A stretch of DNA of 64,000 bases, taken from NCBI GenBank assembly GCA_030431675.1, contig JAUIIV010000001.1:310001-374000 (forward strand). Direction: 5' to 3'. Both the position numbers and the translations under genes were made by a program. A model generated the notes under the pieces. It did not search any database. It was not told where the DNA came from and saw only the letters and a list, made by a program, of their open reading frames with translations. Below are positions 1 through 13,030 of the stretch, piece after piece (position 1 is the first letter of the stretch; every line of letters begins with the position of its first letter). Source of the DNA: Gammaproteobacteria bacterium (GTDB lineage Bacteria; Pseudomonadota; Gammaproteobacteria; UBA6186; Azoamicaceae).

Positions 1-219
1 AAAGCGCCAGACCCTACCACCCTCATGGTCTACTGCAAATAACAACTCCTTGCCAGCTATACCTCTTGCATTCTCTATAAGCGCTGATAGCTGTTGTTTA
101 CTCGTAAAATTTTTAGTAAACAGTACAACGCCCCCCACTAAAGGATGTTGCAAAATAGCATGCTCTGACGCAGATACCGTCGTGCCTTCCAAATCTATCC
201 AAAGCGGGCCGTAATTCAT
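1..219 (-). CDS. nagZ: beta-N-acetylhexosaminidase NagZ, 5' part only (first 73 residues)
   Basis: The reverse strand opens at an ATG preceded by a GGAGA ribosome binding site and reads out of the window without a stop. The visible 73 residues carry the GH3/NagZ hallmarks: an N-terminal [13 protein letters not shown] segment and, near the cut edge, [11 protein letters not shown], the family's strand and substrate-binding segment. NagZ removes GlcNAc from GlcNAc-anhydromuropeptides in cytoplasmic peptidoglycan recycling. It is divergent from glyQ. A second NagZ-like gene lies at 60136-61272 and differs in sequence, so this is a paralogue pair rather than a repeat. The catalytic loops lie outside the window. 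Confidence 0.88.
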   Translation of the reverse strand, partial: MNYGPLWIDLEGTTVSASEHAILQHPLVGGVVLFTKNFTSKQQLSALIENARGIAGKELLFAVDHEGGRVWRF

Positions 220-264
220 TTAAATCTCCAAAAAAAAACCTATGTATCTTTGCGGCGAGTAGGT

Positions 265-270
265 TATAAT
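265..270 (+). promoter_or_regulatory. candidate -10 box for glyQS
   Basis: A perfect TATAAT ends 9 bases before the preferred glyQ ATG. No good -35 is visible 16-18 bases upstream. Transcription from this box would start around 276-278, giving a nearly leaderless message, which fits the absence of a Shine-Dalgarno sequence before the ATG. Confidence 0.45.
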
Positions 271-279
271 TCACCGTCT

Positions 280-1182
280 ATGAGCAATGATACAACATTT
301 CAAGGTTTAATAACCGCATTAGAACGATTTTGGCAACAACAGGGCTGCCTTATTCTCCAACCGTATGACATGGAAGTGGGGGCTGGAACCTTCCATCCCG
401 ATACCTTTCTCAGGGCTATTGGACCCGAGCCATGGAGAGCAGCTCATGTCCAAGCATCTAGAAGGCCAACTGATGGCAGGTATGGCGAACACCCAAATAG
501 AAATCAACATTTCTTTCAATATCAGGTTGTTTTGAAGCCTTCGCCGGAGAACTTTCAAGAACTATATTTAGAGTCATTGGTAGCAATAGGCATAGATCCT
601 GCCAAACATGATATTCGTTTTGTAGAAGACAACTGGGAAGGTCCTACACTTGGAGCATGGGGCTTGGGCTGGGAAGTATGGCTTGATGGCATGGAAATTA
701 CTCAGTTCACATACTTTCAGCAAGTAGGTGGTTTAGAGTGTAAGCCAACCATGGGCGAACTAGCATATGGAATCGAACGTATAGCTTTATACCTACAAGG
801 TAAGCACCGCACTCAAGACTTAATATGGGCAATTGGCCCATATGGTGAAATTACTTACGGTGATGTATATCAGCAATCTGAAGTAGAGATGTCCAAATAT
901 AACTTTGAAATTGCAGATACTGATATGCTATTTAAGCACTTCGATCAATGGGAATCAGAAAGTAATAAAATGATAGCTGCACAGTTGCCTCTTCCCGCTT
1001 ATGAAATGGTGCTTAAAGCTTCACATATTTTTAACTTACTAGATGCTAGACATGCAATTTCTGTAACAGAGCGTCAGCAATATATTCTACGGGTACGCAA
1101 CTTAGCAAAACAGGTTGCTGAGTTGTATTATGCAAGTCGGGAAGCTCTAGGTTTCCCTCTGTTAAGTAGGGTCCCCGCATGA
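280..1182 (+). CDS. glyQ: glycyl-tRNA synthetase alpha subunit
   Basis: This is the catalytic subunit of the bacterial alpha2beta2 glycyl-tRNA synthetase, which charges tRNA-Gly in the cytoplasm. The protein contains the near-invariant GlyQ segments [51 protein letters not shown] and [14 protein letters not shown]. About 300 residues matches the family. An upstream in-frame TTG at 250 would add ten residues that do not look like GlyQ, so the ATG at 280 is preferred. No Shine-Dalgarno sequence precedes it. The stop overlaps the glyS ATG by four bases, indicating translational coupling. Confidence 0.96.
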   Translation: MSNDTTFQGLITALERFWQQQGCLILQPYDMEVGAGTFHPDTFLRAIGPEPWRAAHVQASRRPTDGRYGEHPNRNQHFFQYQVVLKPSPENFQELYLESLVAIGIDPAKHDIRFVEDNWEGPTLGAWGLGWEVWLDGMEITQFTYFQQVGGLECKPTMGELAYGIERIALYLQGKHRTQDLIWAIGPYGEITYGDVYQQSEVEMSKYNFEIADTDMLFKHFDQWESESNKMIAAQLPLPAYEMVLKASHIFNLLDARHAISVTERQQYILRVRNLAKQVAELYYASREALGFPLLSRVPA

Positions 1183-3245
1183 GCAAGACACAAGATTTTA
1201 TAGTAGAGATAGGCACAGAAGAATTACCACCGAATGATTTAACCGCTTTAGGAACTAGTTTTGCTAAGTCTATAGCCGAACAATTATCCAGCTCGGAGAT
1301 CAATCATGGAACAGTCATTCCTTATGTTACTCCTAGACGCCTTGCAGTTTATATCAAAGACTTAGAAGATGCCCAACCAGAGCAAAAAATAGAGAAGCGT
1401 GGTCCAGCATTATCTGCAGCGTATATGGAAGATGGCACACCAACTAAGGCGGCTGAAGGTTTTGCAAGTTCATGCGGCGTCACCGTGGAACAACTAACAA
1501 CTTTAGAGACTGATAAGGGATCATGGCTATACTACGAATCAGTAAAGCCGGGTGGGAGTACTACAGATTTAATTCCTACAATAGTAACTAACGCCTTGTC
1601 ACAACTACCAATAAAAAGAAATATGCGCTGGGGCACTGGAGAATTGTCATTTGTGCGGCCAGTGCACTGGGTTTTAATGCTATATGGTAAATCAGTAGTA
1701 AATGGAACTATATTGGGCATACAAGCCGATAGCATTACCTTTGGGCATCGTGTACACGCGCCATCACCTATAAAAATACCATCTGCAGATCAATATGCTG
1801 TCAAATTAGAAAAGGATGGCATGGTTATACCAGATTTCGCCAAGCGTAAAGAATATATACGTCAGCAGATTATGGATATAGCTGATAAAGAAGAAGCCGT
1901 AGCCATAATTGACCCAGAGCTATTAAATACTGTAACTGGTCTTATAGAACATCCTGTAGCTTTATTGGCTACTTTTGATGCAGATTTTTTAGAGGTTCCC
2001 AAAGAATGTTTGATTTCAGCGATGCAAGATCACCAAAAGTGCTTCGCCTTGTTAGATCAAGATAAAAAGTTATTACCAAAGTTTATTTTAATCAGCAATT
2101 TAACGAGTAATGACCCACCAACAGTAATTCGCGGAAATGAATTGGTTATGCACGCCCGTTTGGCAGATGCTGCATTTCATTACAATACAGATTTGCAAAT
2201 GCCATTAGCTAAACGCGTAGATAAACTCAAAAATATAGTTTATCAAAAGCAACTTGGTACAATTTATGACAAAATACTACGCATAAAAAAATTAGCTAAA
2301 CATATAGCAACGGAAGTAGGTGCAGATGAAAATACTGCTATGCGCGCCGCTGAATTATGTAAAGCAGATTTAGTAACCAATATGGTTTATGAGTTTCCTG
2401 AGCTACAAGGCACTATGGGATACTACTACGCATTGCATGACAATGAGTCTCAAGATGTGGCAGACGCTATTGTAGAACACTACAAACCTAAATTTGCGCA
2501 AGATAACCTACCAATAAGCTCAGCAGGTGTTGCGATAGCTATAGCCGATAGAGTTGATACCTTAGTTGGTATGTTTGGGATTGGAAAAGCCCCAACTGGA
2601 GAGAAAGACCCCTTTGCATTGCGCCGCCAAGCATTAGCACTATTACGTATTCTAGTAGATAAAGAGTTAGAGCTAGATCTATTACAATTATTTACCTTCG
2701 CTGCAGAGCAATATGGTAACAAGATCACAGATCCAAGTGAAGATTTACTGTTATTCTGTTTTGATCGCCTTAAAGCATGGTATCTAACGGAAGATGTGCC
2801 CGCAAAAGTATTTGCATCTGTTCTAGCAAATAAACCCTCTTCTCCAGCAGATTTTCATCGACGCATAATAGCTGTACTCGAATTTCAAAATCTGCCTGCA
2901 GCCACAAACTTAGCTGCTGCTAATAAACGAGTTCATAACATTTTACAAAAATCTGAGACTACTCAATTATCAGAAAATATAGACCCAGGGTTACTTGTAA
3001 CTCCAGAAGAGCAGGCGCTATATAAAGAACTTCAACAGAAAAACGCTGAAATTATTCCTTTAATGGATCAAGCAAACTACTCAGCAATTTTACAAAGCTT
3101 AGCAAGCTTGCAAGCCCCTGTAGATAATTTTTTTGAACACGTAATGGTAAATGCTGAAGAACAAAATTTACGCAATAATCGTCTACAAATGTTACATAGT
3201 CTACGCAAGTTATTCCTACAAGTAGCGGATGTTTCTCTACTATGA
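1179..3245 (+). CDS. glyS: glycyl-tRNA synthetase beta subunit
   Basis: This is the 688-residue tRNA-binding beta subunit that pairs with GlyQ. It begins with the typical EIGTEELPP segment, contains TPRRLAV and EKRGPA near residues 50-70, the HD-like core (including FPELQG and the [23 protein letters not shown] segment), and ends in the anticodon-binding helical region ([11 protein letters not shown]). Length is normal for the family. The start overlaps the glyQ stop by ATGA, and the end overlaps the gmhB start by four bases, so the genes form one tight operon glyQ-glyS-gmhB-plsC. This gene set near gyrB is conserved in pseudomonads. Confidence 0.97.
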   Translation: MSKTQDFIVEIGTEELPPNDLTALGTSFAKSIAEQLSSSEINHGTVIPYVTPRRLAVYIKDLEDAQPEQKIEKRGPALSAAYMEDGTPTKAAEGFASSCGVTVEQLTTLETDKGSWLYYESVKPGGSTTDLIPTIVTNALSQLPIKRNMRWGTGELSFVRPVHWVLMLYGKSVVNGTILGIQADSITFGHRVHAPSPIKIPSADQYAVKLEKDGMVIPDFAKRKEYIRQQIMDIADKEEAVAIIDPELLNTVTGLIEHPVALLATFDADFLEVPKECLISAMQDHQKCFALLDQDKKLLPKFILISNLTSNDPPTVIRGNELVMHARLADAAFHYNTDLQMPLAKRVDKLKNIVYQKQLGTIYDKILRIKKLAKHIATEVGADENTAMRAAELCKADLVTNMVYEFPELQGTMGYYYALHDNESQDVADAIVEHYKPKFAQDNLPISSAGVAIAIADRVDTLVGMFGIGKAPTGEKDPFALRRQALALLRILVDKELELDLLQLFTFAAEQYGNKITDPSEDLLLFCFDRLKAWYLTEDVPAKVFASVLANKPSSPADFHRRIIAVLEFQNLPAATNLAAANKRVHNILQKSETTQLSENIDPGLLVTPEEQALYKELQQKNAEIIPLMDQANYSAILQSLASLQAPVDNFFEHVMVNAEEQNLRNNRLQMLHSLRKLFLQVADVSLL

Positions 3246-3811
3246 AATTAATTATTTTAGACCGTGATGGTGTAATCAATAAGGAGTCGCGCGCATACAT
3301 AAAATCTCCAAGCGAATGGCACCCTATTCCTGGTAGTTTAGAAGCTATAGGCAAGCTCACTTCTGCTGGATACACTATTTGTGTCGCCACAAATCAATCG
3401 GGCGTGGGTCGAAGATACTTTAGCGAGCAAGGCCTTTATGATATTCATGAGCGCATGTTAAACGAAATTAGCAAGCATGGCGGGAAAATTTTTAAAATTT
3501 ATTACTGCCCACACTTGCCAACTGATATGTGTGATTGTCGTAAGCCCGCACCTGGTATGTTTGCCCAAATTGCCAAAGATTTAGAGTTAGAATTTGTAGA
3601 CAATAAATTTGATCAAAGTATGCAAGTAATTTTTGTTGGTGATTCTAAATGTGATGTAGAATTGGGATTAAATACTGGCTGTAAATTCTATCTAACTGCT
3701 GGTTTTAATAGTGATGGGCAGGATACACTAAACAAACTTTCTCAGCAGCAAATACAAGCAATAACACAATGTACAGATCTACAAGAAGTAGTAGCTAAGG
3801 TTTTAGCATGA
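3242..3811 (+). CDS. gmhB: D-glycero-beta-D-manno-heptose-1,7-bisphosphate 7-phosphatase
   Basis: A cytoplasmic HAD-superfamily phosphatase that removes the C7 phosphate of heptose bisphosphate in the ADP-heptose pathway for LPS inner core. Visible motifs are the N-terminal nucleophile motif LDRDGVIN, motif II ATNQSGVGRR, the zinc-site loop YYCPHLPTDMCDCRKPAPGM with its C-x-H and C-x-C pairs, and the acidic motif FVGDSKCDVELG. At 189 residues it has the usual GmhB length. It overlaps glyS and plsC by four bases on each side. Its presence implies heptose-containing LPS, though the other pathway genes are not in this window. Confidence 0.93.
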   Translation: MKLIILDRDGVINKESRAYIKSPSEWHPIPGSLEAIGKLTSAGYTICVATNQSGVGRRYFSEQGLYDIHERMLNEISKHGGKIFKIYYCPHLPTDMCDCRKPAPGMFAQIAKDLELEFVDNKFDQSMQVIFVGDSKCDVELGLNTGCKFYLTAGFNSDGQDTLNKLSQQQIQAITQCTDLQEVVAKVLA

Positions 3812-4524
3812 AGTGCTTAATCTGGGGATTGCGAATTTGTATGTTCTATATAGGGATAATTCCAGCAACTGTATTAATCTCTACACTAGGTTGGCTTTGC
3901 GCACCTCTCCCAGCAATTTATTGTTACTACATTATAACTAGCTGGTCACGTTTTTTTATTTGGTGGGCAAAGATCACCTGTGGATTGAAGTATAACGTGA
4001 AAGGCCAAGAAAACATACCAAAACAGCCCTGTGTAGTACTTTGCAATCACCAATCTACTTGGGAAACTATTTTTATGCAGGTTTTGTTACCTCCACAAAG
4101 CTGGGTATTAAAAAGAGAACTCTTATATATTCCGTTCTTTGGGTGGGGCTTAGCTTTAATCAAGCCAATCGCAATCAATAGAAGCAGTAGATCTGCTGTT
4201 ACCGACACTCTTTCTAAAGGACAGCAAAGATTAAAAGAAGGAAGATATCTAGTCTTTTATCCAGAGGGCACTAGACTCTCTCCTGGAGCTGAAAAAAAAT
4301 ATAGTCGCACTGGTGCCGCCGTGGCAATTGCGGCAAAAGTAGCAACTCTACCTATCGCACATAATGCGGGAAACTTTTGGCCTAAAGGCCCAATAATAAA
4401 GCAGCCAGGGACTATAAGTATAACAATTGGTGAGCCAATTTATGCAGATAATCCTAGCATAATTACAGAAAAAGCAAAAACCTGGATTGACGCCACTAAA
4501 GCAAACATGAGCCCACCAGGTTAA
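3808..4524 (+). CDS. plsC: 1-acyl-sn-glycerol-3-phosphate acyltransferase (PlsC family)
   Basis: A membrane acyltransferase of 238 residues that makes phosphatidic acid from lysophosphatidic acid. Two hydrophobic stretches occupy about residues 8-50. The acyltransferase block I reads NHQSTWET, with Glu where many family members have Asp (HX4E, a common variant in this subfamily). Block III reads YPEGTRLSPG, and a later P-I segment precedes HNAGNFWP. It overlaps the gmhB stop by four bases. The gene order gmhB-plsC beside gyrB is shared with Pseudomonas, where the product is called a 1-acylglycerol-3-phosphate acyltransferase. Confidence 0.9.
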   Translation: MKCLIWGLRICMFYIGIIPATVLISTLGWLCAPLPAIYCYYIITSWSRFFIWWAKITCGLKYNVKGQENIPKQPCVVLCNHQSTWETIFMQVLLPPQSWVLKRELLYIPFFGWGLALIKPIAINRSSRSAVTDTLSKGQQRLKEGRYLVFYPEGTRLSPGAEKKYSRTGAAVAIAAKVATLPIAHNAGNFWPKGPIIKQPGTISITIGEPIYADNPSIITEKAKTWIDATKANMSPPG

Positions 4525-4525
4525 C

Positions 4526-5095
4526 ATGAACACGAAAATAAAGTCTCTATATGTTTCTTTAGCAATGGCTTTTATTTTCTTTATCCCTAGCTATTATGCA
4601 GCAATACAATCAGACTCTTTAGTCGTTTGGTTTGATCTAGCTATTACTTTTGTTTATATTTTAACTCTTGTCGGATCAATTTATATAACCATATACAATA
4701 GACGCGAATATAGTATAAACAATTTGATACGATACTTTATTTTACTTATGATTATTTTAGCCATAACTCGCATTTATGATGTATTATCTAATCCCAAGCC
4801 ACTGGGGGATATTTATTTTTCTGTAATACTCATGATTTTTTATGCGATTATTAACTTGGGTATGTGCGTATGGACTAAAAGTGAGGGTATACGCTTTAAT
4901 AGCAAAACTACTATGATGCAATCAAGAATTTTTGCCATGAAGTTCTATTTAAAATTAGTAATTTTAGCGTCATTGCTTGGCAGCTACATTTTTAGCAAAT
5001 ACACCTGGCGCATGTATTTAGATGCTATAGCATGCATTATTTTTTCTACTATAGCTTTTTTTAACTACAAATCTTTAAAAATGTCGCAGGGATAA
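4526..5095 (+). CDS. multi-pass membrane protein of unknown function
   Basis: I do not recognise this family. The 189-residue protein is dominated by hydrophobic segments, about five or six predicted membrane helices (roughly residues 9-26, 33-55, 66-84, 96-116, 137-157 and 160-180), with short basic loops such as RREYS. The last segment (YLDAIACIIFSTIAFF) faintly resembles the end of cation-diffusion facilitators, but no metal-binding motif is present and I do not assign it. It starts one base after the plsC stop and ends three bases before the next gene, so it is probably co-transcribed with the glyQS operon. Confidence 0.75.
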   Translation: MNTKIKSLYVSLAMAFIFFIPSYYAAIQSDSLVVWFDLAITFVYILTLVGSIYITIYNRREYSINNLIRYFILLMIILAITRIYDVLSNPKPLGDIYFSVILMIFYAIINLGMCVWTKSEGIRFNSKTTMMQSRIFAMKFYLKLVILASLLGSYIFSKYTWRMYLDAIACIIFSTIAFFNYKSLKMSQG

Positions 5096-5098
5096 AGA

Positions 5099-5842
5099 AT
5101 GCATATGTGTAATAAGTTAAAAGTATATTTGGCAGGACCTGATGTATTTTACCCCCAAGCGCAAGAGAGACTTAGCGATAAGCGAATACAATTGGAAAAG
5201 AGTAATTTGATTGCTTTTACCCCTCTTGATAATCAAGTTGATTTTAATAATAAACCTAAAGATAAAATCGCATTCGAAATTGCGCATAACAATGAAGCTA
5301 TTATGCAGAGCTCAAATGTAATACTAGCAAACCTAGAGAATTGGCATCAATCCCCAAGTGCTGATGTTGGTACTGCATTTGAAATAGGTTTTATGAGCGC
5401 TAGATATGAGCGTAACCCTAATCAAGTGCTGATAATAGGGTATTACCCTAACGGTATACCAGATACATTTTCTAAACGTGTAATGGAAAAAATAGGCGTT
5501 AGTGAAAATCCTTCTAACGGGGACAGCGTATTTGATGCTATGGGTTATATGGTAGAAAACTTTGACCTAGAGGATAATCTTATGCTAATTAACGCTATTC
5601 ATAAGTCTGGAGGACAGATTTATGCCAGCTATAGCGAAGCAGTAAGCAACATAGATACTCTTTGGCAACAGAAGCAAGAGAAGCTTGCAGGCGGGAAAAT
5701 TCAAAACAACCATCCACCCTCTATATCAGGCTTTGCTCCTGCCCATATACTCTGTGGTGGTCTGTTTACCGGAGCTATCACCACAATAATACTGTTTTGT
5801 TTATTAAAAAGATTTTTTGTAAAAAAGAACATATCAGCGTAG
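5099..5842 (+). CDS. nucleoside 2-deoxyribosyltransferase family protein with C-terminal membrane helix
   Basis: Residues about 8-150 match nucleoside 2-deoxyribosyltransferases: VYLAGPDVF at the start, a conserved ANLENW segment, and ADVGTAFEIGFM with the expected catalytic Glu. Such enzymes exchange or hydrolyse the base of 2'-deoxynucleosides. After a linker, residues about 217-238 form a single hydrophobic helix followed by a basic tail (KRFFVKKN), which would anchor the enzyme to the membrane with the catalytic domain in the cytoplasm. The domain call is fairly secure; the substrate and the role of anchoring are unknown. It is the last gene of the rightward operon and converges on gyrB. 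The second codon choice is ambiguous (ATG at 5099 or at 5105). Confidence 0.8.
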   Translation: MHMCNKLKVYLAGPDVFYPQAQERLSDKRIQLEKSNLIAFTPLDNQVDFNNKPKDKIAFEIAHNNEAIMQSSNVILANLENWHQSPSADVGTAFEIGFMSARYERNPNQVLIIGYYPNGIPDTFSKRVMEKIGVSENPSNGDSVFDAMGYMVENFDLEDNLMLINAIHKSGGQIYASYSEAVSNIDTLWQQKQEKLAGGKIQNNHPPSISGFAPAHILCGGLFTGAITTIILFCLLKRFFVKKNISA

Positions 5843-5919
5843 CTGCTCTATCGATGAGCAAACCTTGGGTGTGTAGCATACCCATATTATTTAAAATTAA
5901 CGCCCTTCCCTGGTTAGAA

Positions 5920-5942
5920 TCTGCGGCAAATATTGCCGCAGA
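5920..5942. terminator. hairpin between convergent genes
   Basis: A perfect 10-bp inverted repeat (TCTGCGGCAA / TTGCCGCAGA) with a three-base loop lies between the deoxyribosyltransferase gene and gyrB, which converge here. Neither side has a clear run of T, so it may act as a mRNA 3'-end stabiliser or Rho-assisted terminator rather than a strong intrinsic one. Confidence 0.5.
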
Positions 5943-5956
5943 ACTAAGTTTGCGTG

Positions 5957-9479
<3,523 letters not shown>

Positions 9480-9524
9480 AAAGCTAACATAACAGACATA
9501 AAAAAACAGCGAAATTATTAAGAA

Positions 9525-9553
9525 ATTTTACCAAATTCAGGGTTTTTAGGCAA
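9525..9553 (-). promoter_or_regulatory. candidate recF promoter
   Basis: On the reverse strand TTGCCT (9553-9548) and TAAAAT (9530-9525) are separated by 17 bases, upstream of the recF ATG at 9479. This would let recF-gyrB be expressed independently of dnaA-dnaN. Confidence 0.5.
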
Positions 9554-9694
9554 TTTACAAGAGCAAATCAAACCAACAGGGCCCCAAAACAACCCGGGCA
9601 AAATGAAGCAAAAATCGCCCAAAAGACGCTAAAAAACAGCAAAAGAAGGCAAAAGCGTAAAAAACCTCAACTACCACAAGGGGCAAAAACCAAC

Positions 9695-10528
9695 TTATCC
9701 CTTTAGCTGTTTGCTCGGACAAACACCCCCCGTGAGCGCCTGAACATCCTCAGAACTCAACTGCACCAAAGCCATAGCAGCAAAAGGGTTTATCAGGGTA
9801 GGAGATTCTGGAACCGCTTGTGCGAAAGTTGGTAAGAAAGGAGGGGCAAAGCTCCCCCCAGATGGCAGAGCATGCAGCAGCCCCCCTTCTTCTGTATTAT
9901 GACCCACATCATTTGAGTGGGTAGGCTCATGGACAACATCCAGGGACTCCAAGCTAGAACTACCTGGCAGGCCCCCAGAATCCTCATTGACACCCAAACA
10001 CGCCCCTTCTGGGCTAGCACTCTGCGGGGGCGTAATACTTGGCACATGCTGCGATAAAAGCTCATTTGCAGTTACAGCGAATAATACAGAAGAAATATAT
10101 ACTCCTTCCTCATTTTTTTTTGCAAAAATATCCGCAACTATTTTTTCATCAAGAATAGATTCGCATAAAGCTATAAAGAATTTATAAGCAAATTTTTCCT
10201 TCCTCCAACTACCTTCCGCAACTTTAATAAACTCTTGTACTATGGTAAATGCACACTGTAGATCCCACTTTGACTTACAAACATCAGTTATAGAAATTTT
10301 TAAATTGTGAGCAGTTTGTACAACCTGATGCTGACTAGATAAAAAACTGGCAAAAAAACTGTAAGTTTGACTGCCTGACATGCCTCCGTTCTCTTGTATA
10401 ATTTTATCTAGTAGAGAAATAGACTCCTCTACATATATACGACCATTATCCTTATCTAAAAAAAGAGAAAGCAAAGAATTGAAAATTCTTTTGATATATT
10501 CTGATATATCACTAGCAGGAGAGAGCAT
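9695..10528 (-). CDS. orphan protein inserted between dnaN and recF
   Basis: I do not recognise this 277-residue protein. Residues about 1-160 look folded and helical (for example NSLLSLFLDKDNG, FTIVQEFIKVAEGSWRKEKFAYKFFIALCESILDEKIVADIFAKK). Residues about 165-277 are rich in Pro, Ser, Gly and Glu and probably disordered. No signal peptide or membrane helix is visible. It interrupts the otherwise conserved dnaN-recF junction. A hairpin overlaps its ribosome binding site. The disordered tail and lack of known homologues in memory make a lineage-specific or secreted protein possible, but that is only inference. Confidence 0.75.
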   Translation of the reverse strand: MLSPASDISEYIKRIFNSLLSLFLDKDNGRIYVEESISLLDKIIQENGGMSGSQTYSFFASFLSSQHQVVQTAHNLKISITDVCKSKWDLQCAFTIVQEFIKVAEGSWRKEKFAYKFFIALCESILDEKIVADIFAKKNEEGVYISSVLFAVTANELLSQHVPSITPPQSASPEGACLGVNEDSGGLPGSSSLESLDVVHEPTHSNDVGHNTEEGGLLHALPSGGSFAPPFLPTFAQAVPESPTLINPFAAMALVQLSSEDVQALTGGVCPSKQLKG

Positions 10529-10557
10529 AAAATTTCCTTTTTTATACTGGAAATTTT
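10529..10557 (-). promoter_or_regulatory. hairpin masking the Shine-Dalgarno of the orphan gene
   Basis: On the reverse strand AAAATTTCC (10557-10549) and GGAAATTTT (10537-10529) form a perfect 9-bp stem. The 3' arm contains the GGA of the Shine-Dalgarno and abuts the ATG at 10528. Folding would block ribosome access, as in RNA thermometers or other translational switches. Confidence 0.5.
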
Positions 10558-10582
10558 ATGATAACCACAAACATCTAATCAA

Positions 10583-11701
10583 TCAAGTTCGAATTGGCAT
10601 CAACACATATGCTCCCCGAGCATTTTCTCCCACCTCTTCTATCAGTGTGCTTTTATTGGCGTCACTCATAGTAAAACGCACCAACTCTGACTGCGCCACA
10701 GTCAAAAAATCAATGAGATACCGAACATTAAAGCCGACCTCTAGTTCCTGCCCAGCATAATCAACCTCTAGATACTCCTCTACCTCATCCTGCTCAGGGT
10801 TACTTGCAAGAACCATTAAACTTGCTGGTGACATTCGCAACCTTACTCCGCGAAACTTCTCACTAAAAACTGCTGCTGCTCGATGAAACGCCTCTTTAAG
10901 ATGCTCTCGATTTCCTATTACAACTTTATCCCCGCCTCGTGGAATAACACGCTCATAATCAGGGAATTTACCATCTAGCAACTTGGAGGTTACAGTAATA
11001 CCCCCACCTTGAACTTGAATATGGTTGGCAACTATGGAAATTGATAAGTCTGCATCGCCTTCATCCAACATGCGCATAATTTCCAAAATTCCTTTGCGGG
11101 GAATAATTACTCTTACTTGAGACTCTAGAGATTGCTGTAAATCAACATAATTCATTGCCAGCCTATGCCCGTCCGCAGCAACTGAATACAAACGTCCATT
11201 CTTCAGTTCCAAAAGCATACCATTGAGAAAATATCTCACATCCTGATCTGCCATTGCAAAAGAAGTTCTTGCCACCAACCAGCGAAAATTATTTTTAGAT
11301 ATACTAAATCGGCACGCAACATCTGCATTACTGATATTCTGCACATCCGGAAACTGGCTAGCTGGCAATGTAGCCAAACTAAACTTGCTTCTTCCCGAAG
11401 TAATAATAACTTTATCCTCTTGAGTTGATAAAGTTATTTCAGCACCATCGGGTAGCGCTTTAGATATTTCATGCAACTTGCGAAAAGGTACGGTTGTTTC
11501 ACCTACAGCAGATACTTCAGCCAAAGGCTCAGACGCAACCACCTCAACCTCTTGATCAGTAGCCACAATTTCTAACATTGTTTCTTTAACGCGTAACAAC
11601 ACATTTGCCAAAATTGCACTATGCTGTTGGCGACGCTCCACCACCCCCGAAGCAACTCTCAACAACTTCAATAAAGTAGAACGTAAAATTGAAAACCTCA
11701 A
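10583..11701 (-). CDS. dnaN: DNA polymerase III beta subunit (sliding clamp)
   Basis: A 372-residue sliding clamp that tethers DNA polymerase III to the template. Clamp features include the opening MRFSILRSTLLKLLRVASGVVERR, EVEVVASEPL in domain I, NGMLLELKNGRLYSVAADGHRLAM in domain II, and the C-terminal peptide-binding pocket residues ending YVLMPIRT. Length fits the family (366-ish residues). It starts ten bases after the dnaA stop in the same direction, forming the classical dnaA-dnaN operon. Downstream is the orphan gene rather than recF. Confidence 0.97.
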   Translation of the reverse strand: MRFSILRSTLLKLLRVASGVVERRQQHSAILANVLLRVKETMLEIVATDQEVEVVASEPLAEVSAVGETTVPFRKLHEISKALPDGAEITLSTQEDKVIITSGRSKFSLATLPASQFPDVQNISNADVACRFSISKNNFRWLVARTSFAMADQDVRYFLNGMLLELKNGRLYSVAADGHRLAMNYVDLQQSLESQVRVIIPRKGILEIMRMLDEGDADLSISIVANHIQVQGGGITVTSKLLDGKFPDYERVIPRGGDKVVIGNREHLKEAFHRAAAVFSEKFRGVRLRMSPASLMVLASNPEQDEVEEYLEVDYAGQELEVGFNVRYLIDFLTVAQSELVRFTMSDANKSTLIEEVGENARGAYVLMPIRT

Positions 11702-11710
11702 TTGAATAAC

Positions 11711-13030
11711 CTATGTGGACAACATCCGTAACAAGTTAGAAAAATCTTCCGCGATATCTGCTGTGGAAGCCCTTAACTGCTTTATTTGCTTACAGGCATG
11801 CAAGACCGTGGTATGATCTCGCCCCCCAAAAGCATCTCCTATTTCAGGAAGGCTATGGTTTGTCAGTTCTTTGCAAAGCGCCATAGCAACTTGGCGAGGA
11901 CGAGCAACGGAACGACTGCGGCGCTTAGACAATAAATCAGCAACTTTTACTTTATAATATTCGGCTACAGTACGCATAATATTATCTATAGATACTAATT
12001 TTTCTTGCACCGCCAAGAGATCTTTTAAAGCTTCTTGCACAAACTCTAGAGTAATAGCACTGCCAGTAAAGTGTGCATTTGCAATCACTCGTTTCAACGC
12101 ACCTTCTAGCTCCCTTACATTAGAGCGGATACGTTTAGCAATAAAAAAAGCCACTTCATGAGGTAGCTCCACCCCACTCTGCTCCGCCTTATTAATTAAA
12201 ATAGCCACCCTAGTTTCTAGCTCAGGTGGTTGCACTGCAACTGTAAGCCCAGATCCAAAGCGTGACTTTAACCGCTCTTCTATGCCATTTATTTCTTTCG
12301 GGTAACGATCTGACGTTATAATGATTTGCTGCTGACCCTCTAGCAAGGCGTTGAACGTGTGAAAAAACTCTTCTTGCGAGCGCTCCTTACCCGCAAAAAA
12401 CTGAATATCATCAATTAACAACGCATCTACAGAACGATAAAAACGCTTAAATTCATTAATGGCATTGCTTTGTAGCGCTTTAACCATATCTGCAACAAAT
12501 CTTTCAGAGTGTAGATATACCACCCTTGCATTCTGTTTACTCTTGCAAATTAAATTTCCTATAGCATGCATAAGGTGAGTCTTACCCAGGCCAACCCCCC
12601 CATACATAAACAAAGGGTTATAAGCAGCCCCGGGATTTTCTGCTACTTGCATGGCCGCGGCTTTAGCCAGTTGGTTTGATTTACCTTCAACAAAATTATC
12701 AAAGGTAAAGTTAACATTCAAATTACTTTGATGAGCAACAACCGGAGTGGCATCCTGTACCTTCTCTTTCTCATGAGCACCATTAATAAGCGAGCCTACA
12801 TTCCCAACCTCTAAGACTACCCCAACCTCTCCACAGCTAACCTCACGTACAGTCTGTTGTATTAAGGGCAAAAACTGCCGCCTAATCTCATCTAACACGT
12901 ATTGATTAGGAGCAAACACCACAAGCCCACCCTGGCTCTGCTCGGCCTGTAAGGGGCTTATCCATTGGCTAAACTGCTGTTGTGGAACCAGTTCACGCAA
13001 TTGTTGTTGGCATTTCTGCCATAAAGACAG
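11711..13030 (-). CDS. dnaA: chromosomal replication initiator DnaA (probable CTG start)
   Basis: DnaA opens oriC. Domain III shows Walker [14 protein letters not shown], Walker [15 protein letters not shown] and the sensor region; domain IV ends with [19 protein letters not shown], the DnaA-box-binding signature. The first ATG/GTG/TTG in frame is a TTG at 13000, but conserved domain I residues (SLWQKC, equivalent to SLWQQC in E. coli) lie upstream of it. No ATG, GTG or TTG exists between them and the next stop. A CTG at 13030 with AAGAGG eight bases upstream gives M-S-L-W-Q-K-C and 439 residues, the best fit. A one-base sequence error upstream is the alternative. The 3' part is certain; the start is inferred. 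Confidence 0.93.
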   Translation of the reverse strand: MSLWQKCQQQLRELVPQQQFSQWISPLQAEQSQGGLVVFAPNQYVLDEIRRQFLPLIQQTVREVSCGEVGVVLEVGNVGSLINGAHEKEKVQDATPVVAHQSNLNVNFTFDNFVEGKSNQLAKAAAMQVAENPGAAYNPLFMYGGVGLGKTHLMHAIGNLICKSKQNARVVYLHSERFVADMVKALQSNAINEFKRFYRSVDALLIDDIQFFAGKERSQEEFFHTFNALLEGQQQIIITSDRYPKEINGIEERLKSRFGSGLTVAVQPPELETRVAILINKAEQSGVELPHEVAFFIAKRIRSNVRELEGALKRVIANAHFTGSAITLEFVQEALKDLLAVQEKLVSIDNIMRTVAEYYKVKVADLLSKRRSRSVARPRQVAMALCKELTNHSLPEIGDAFGGRDHTTVLHACKQIKQLRASTADIAEDFSNLLRMLST

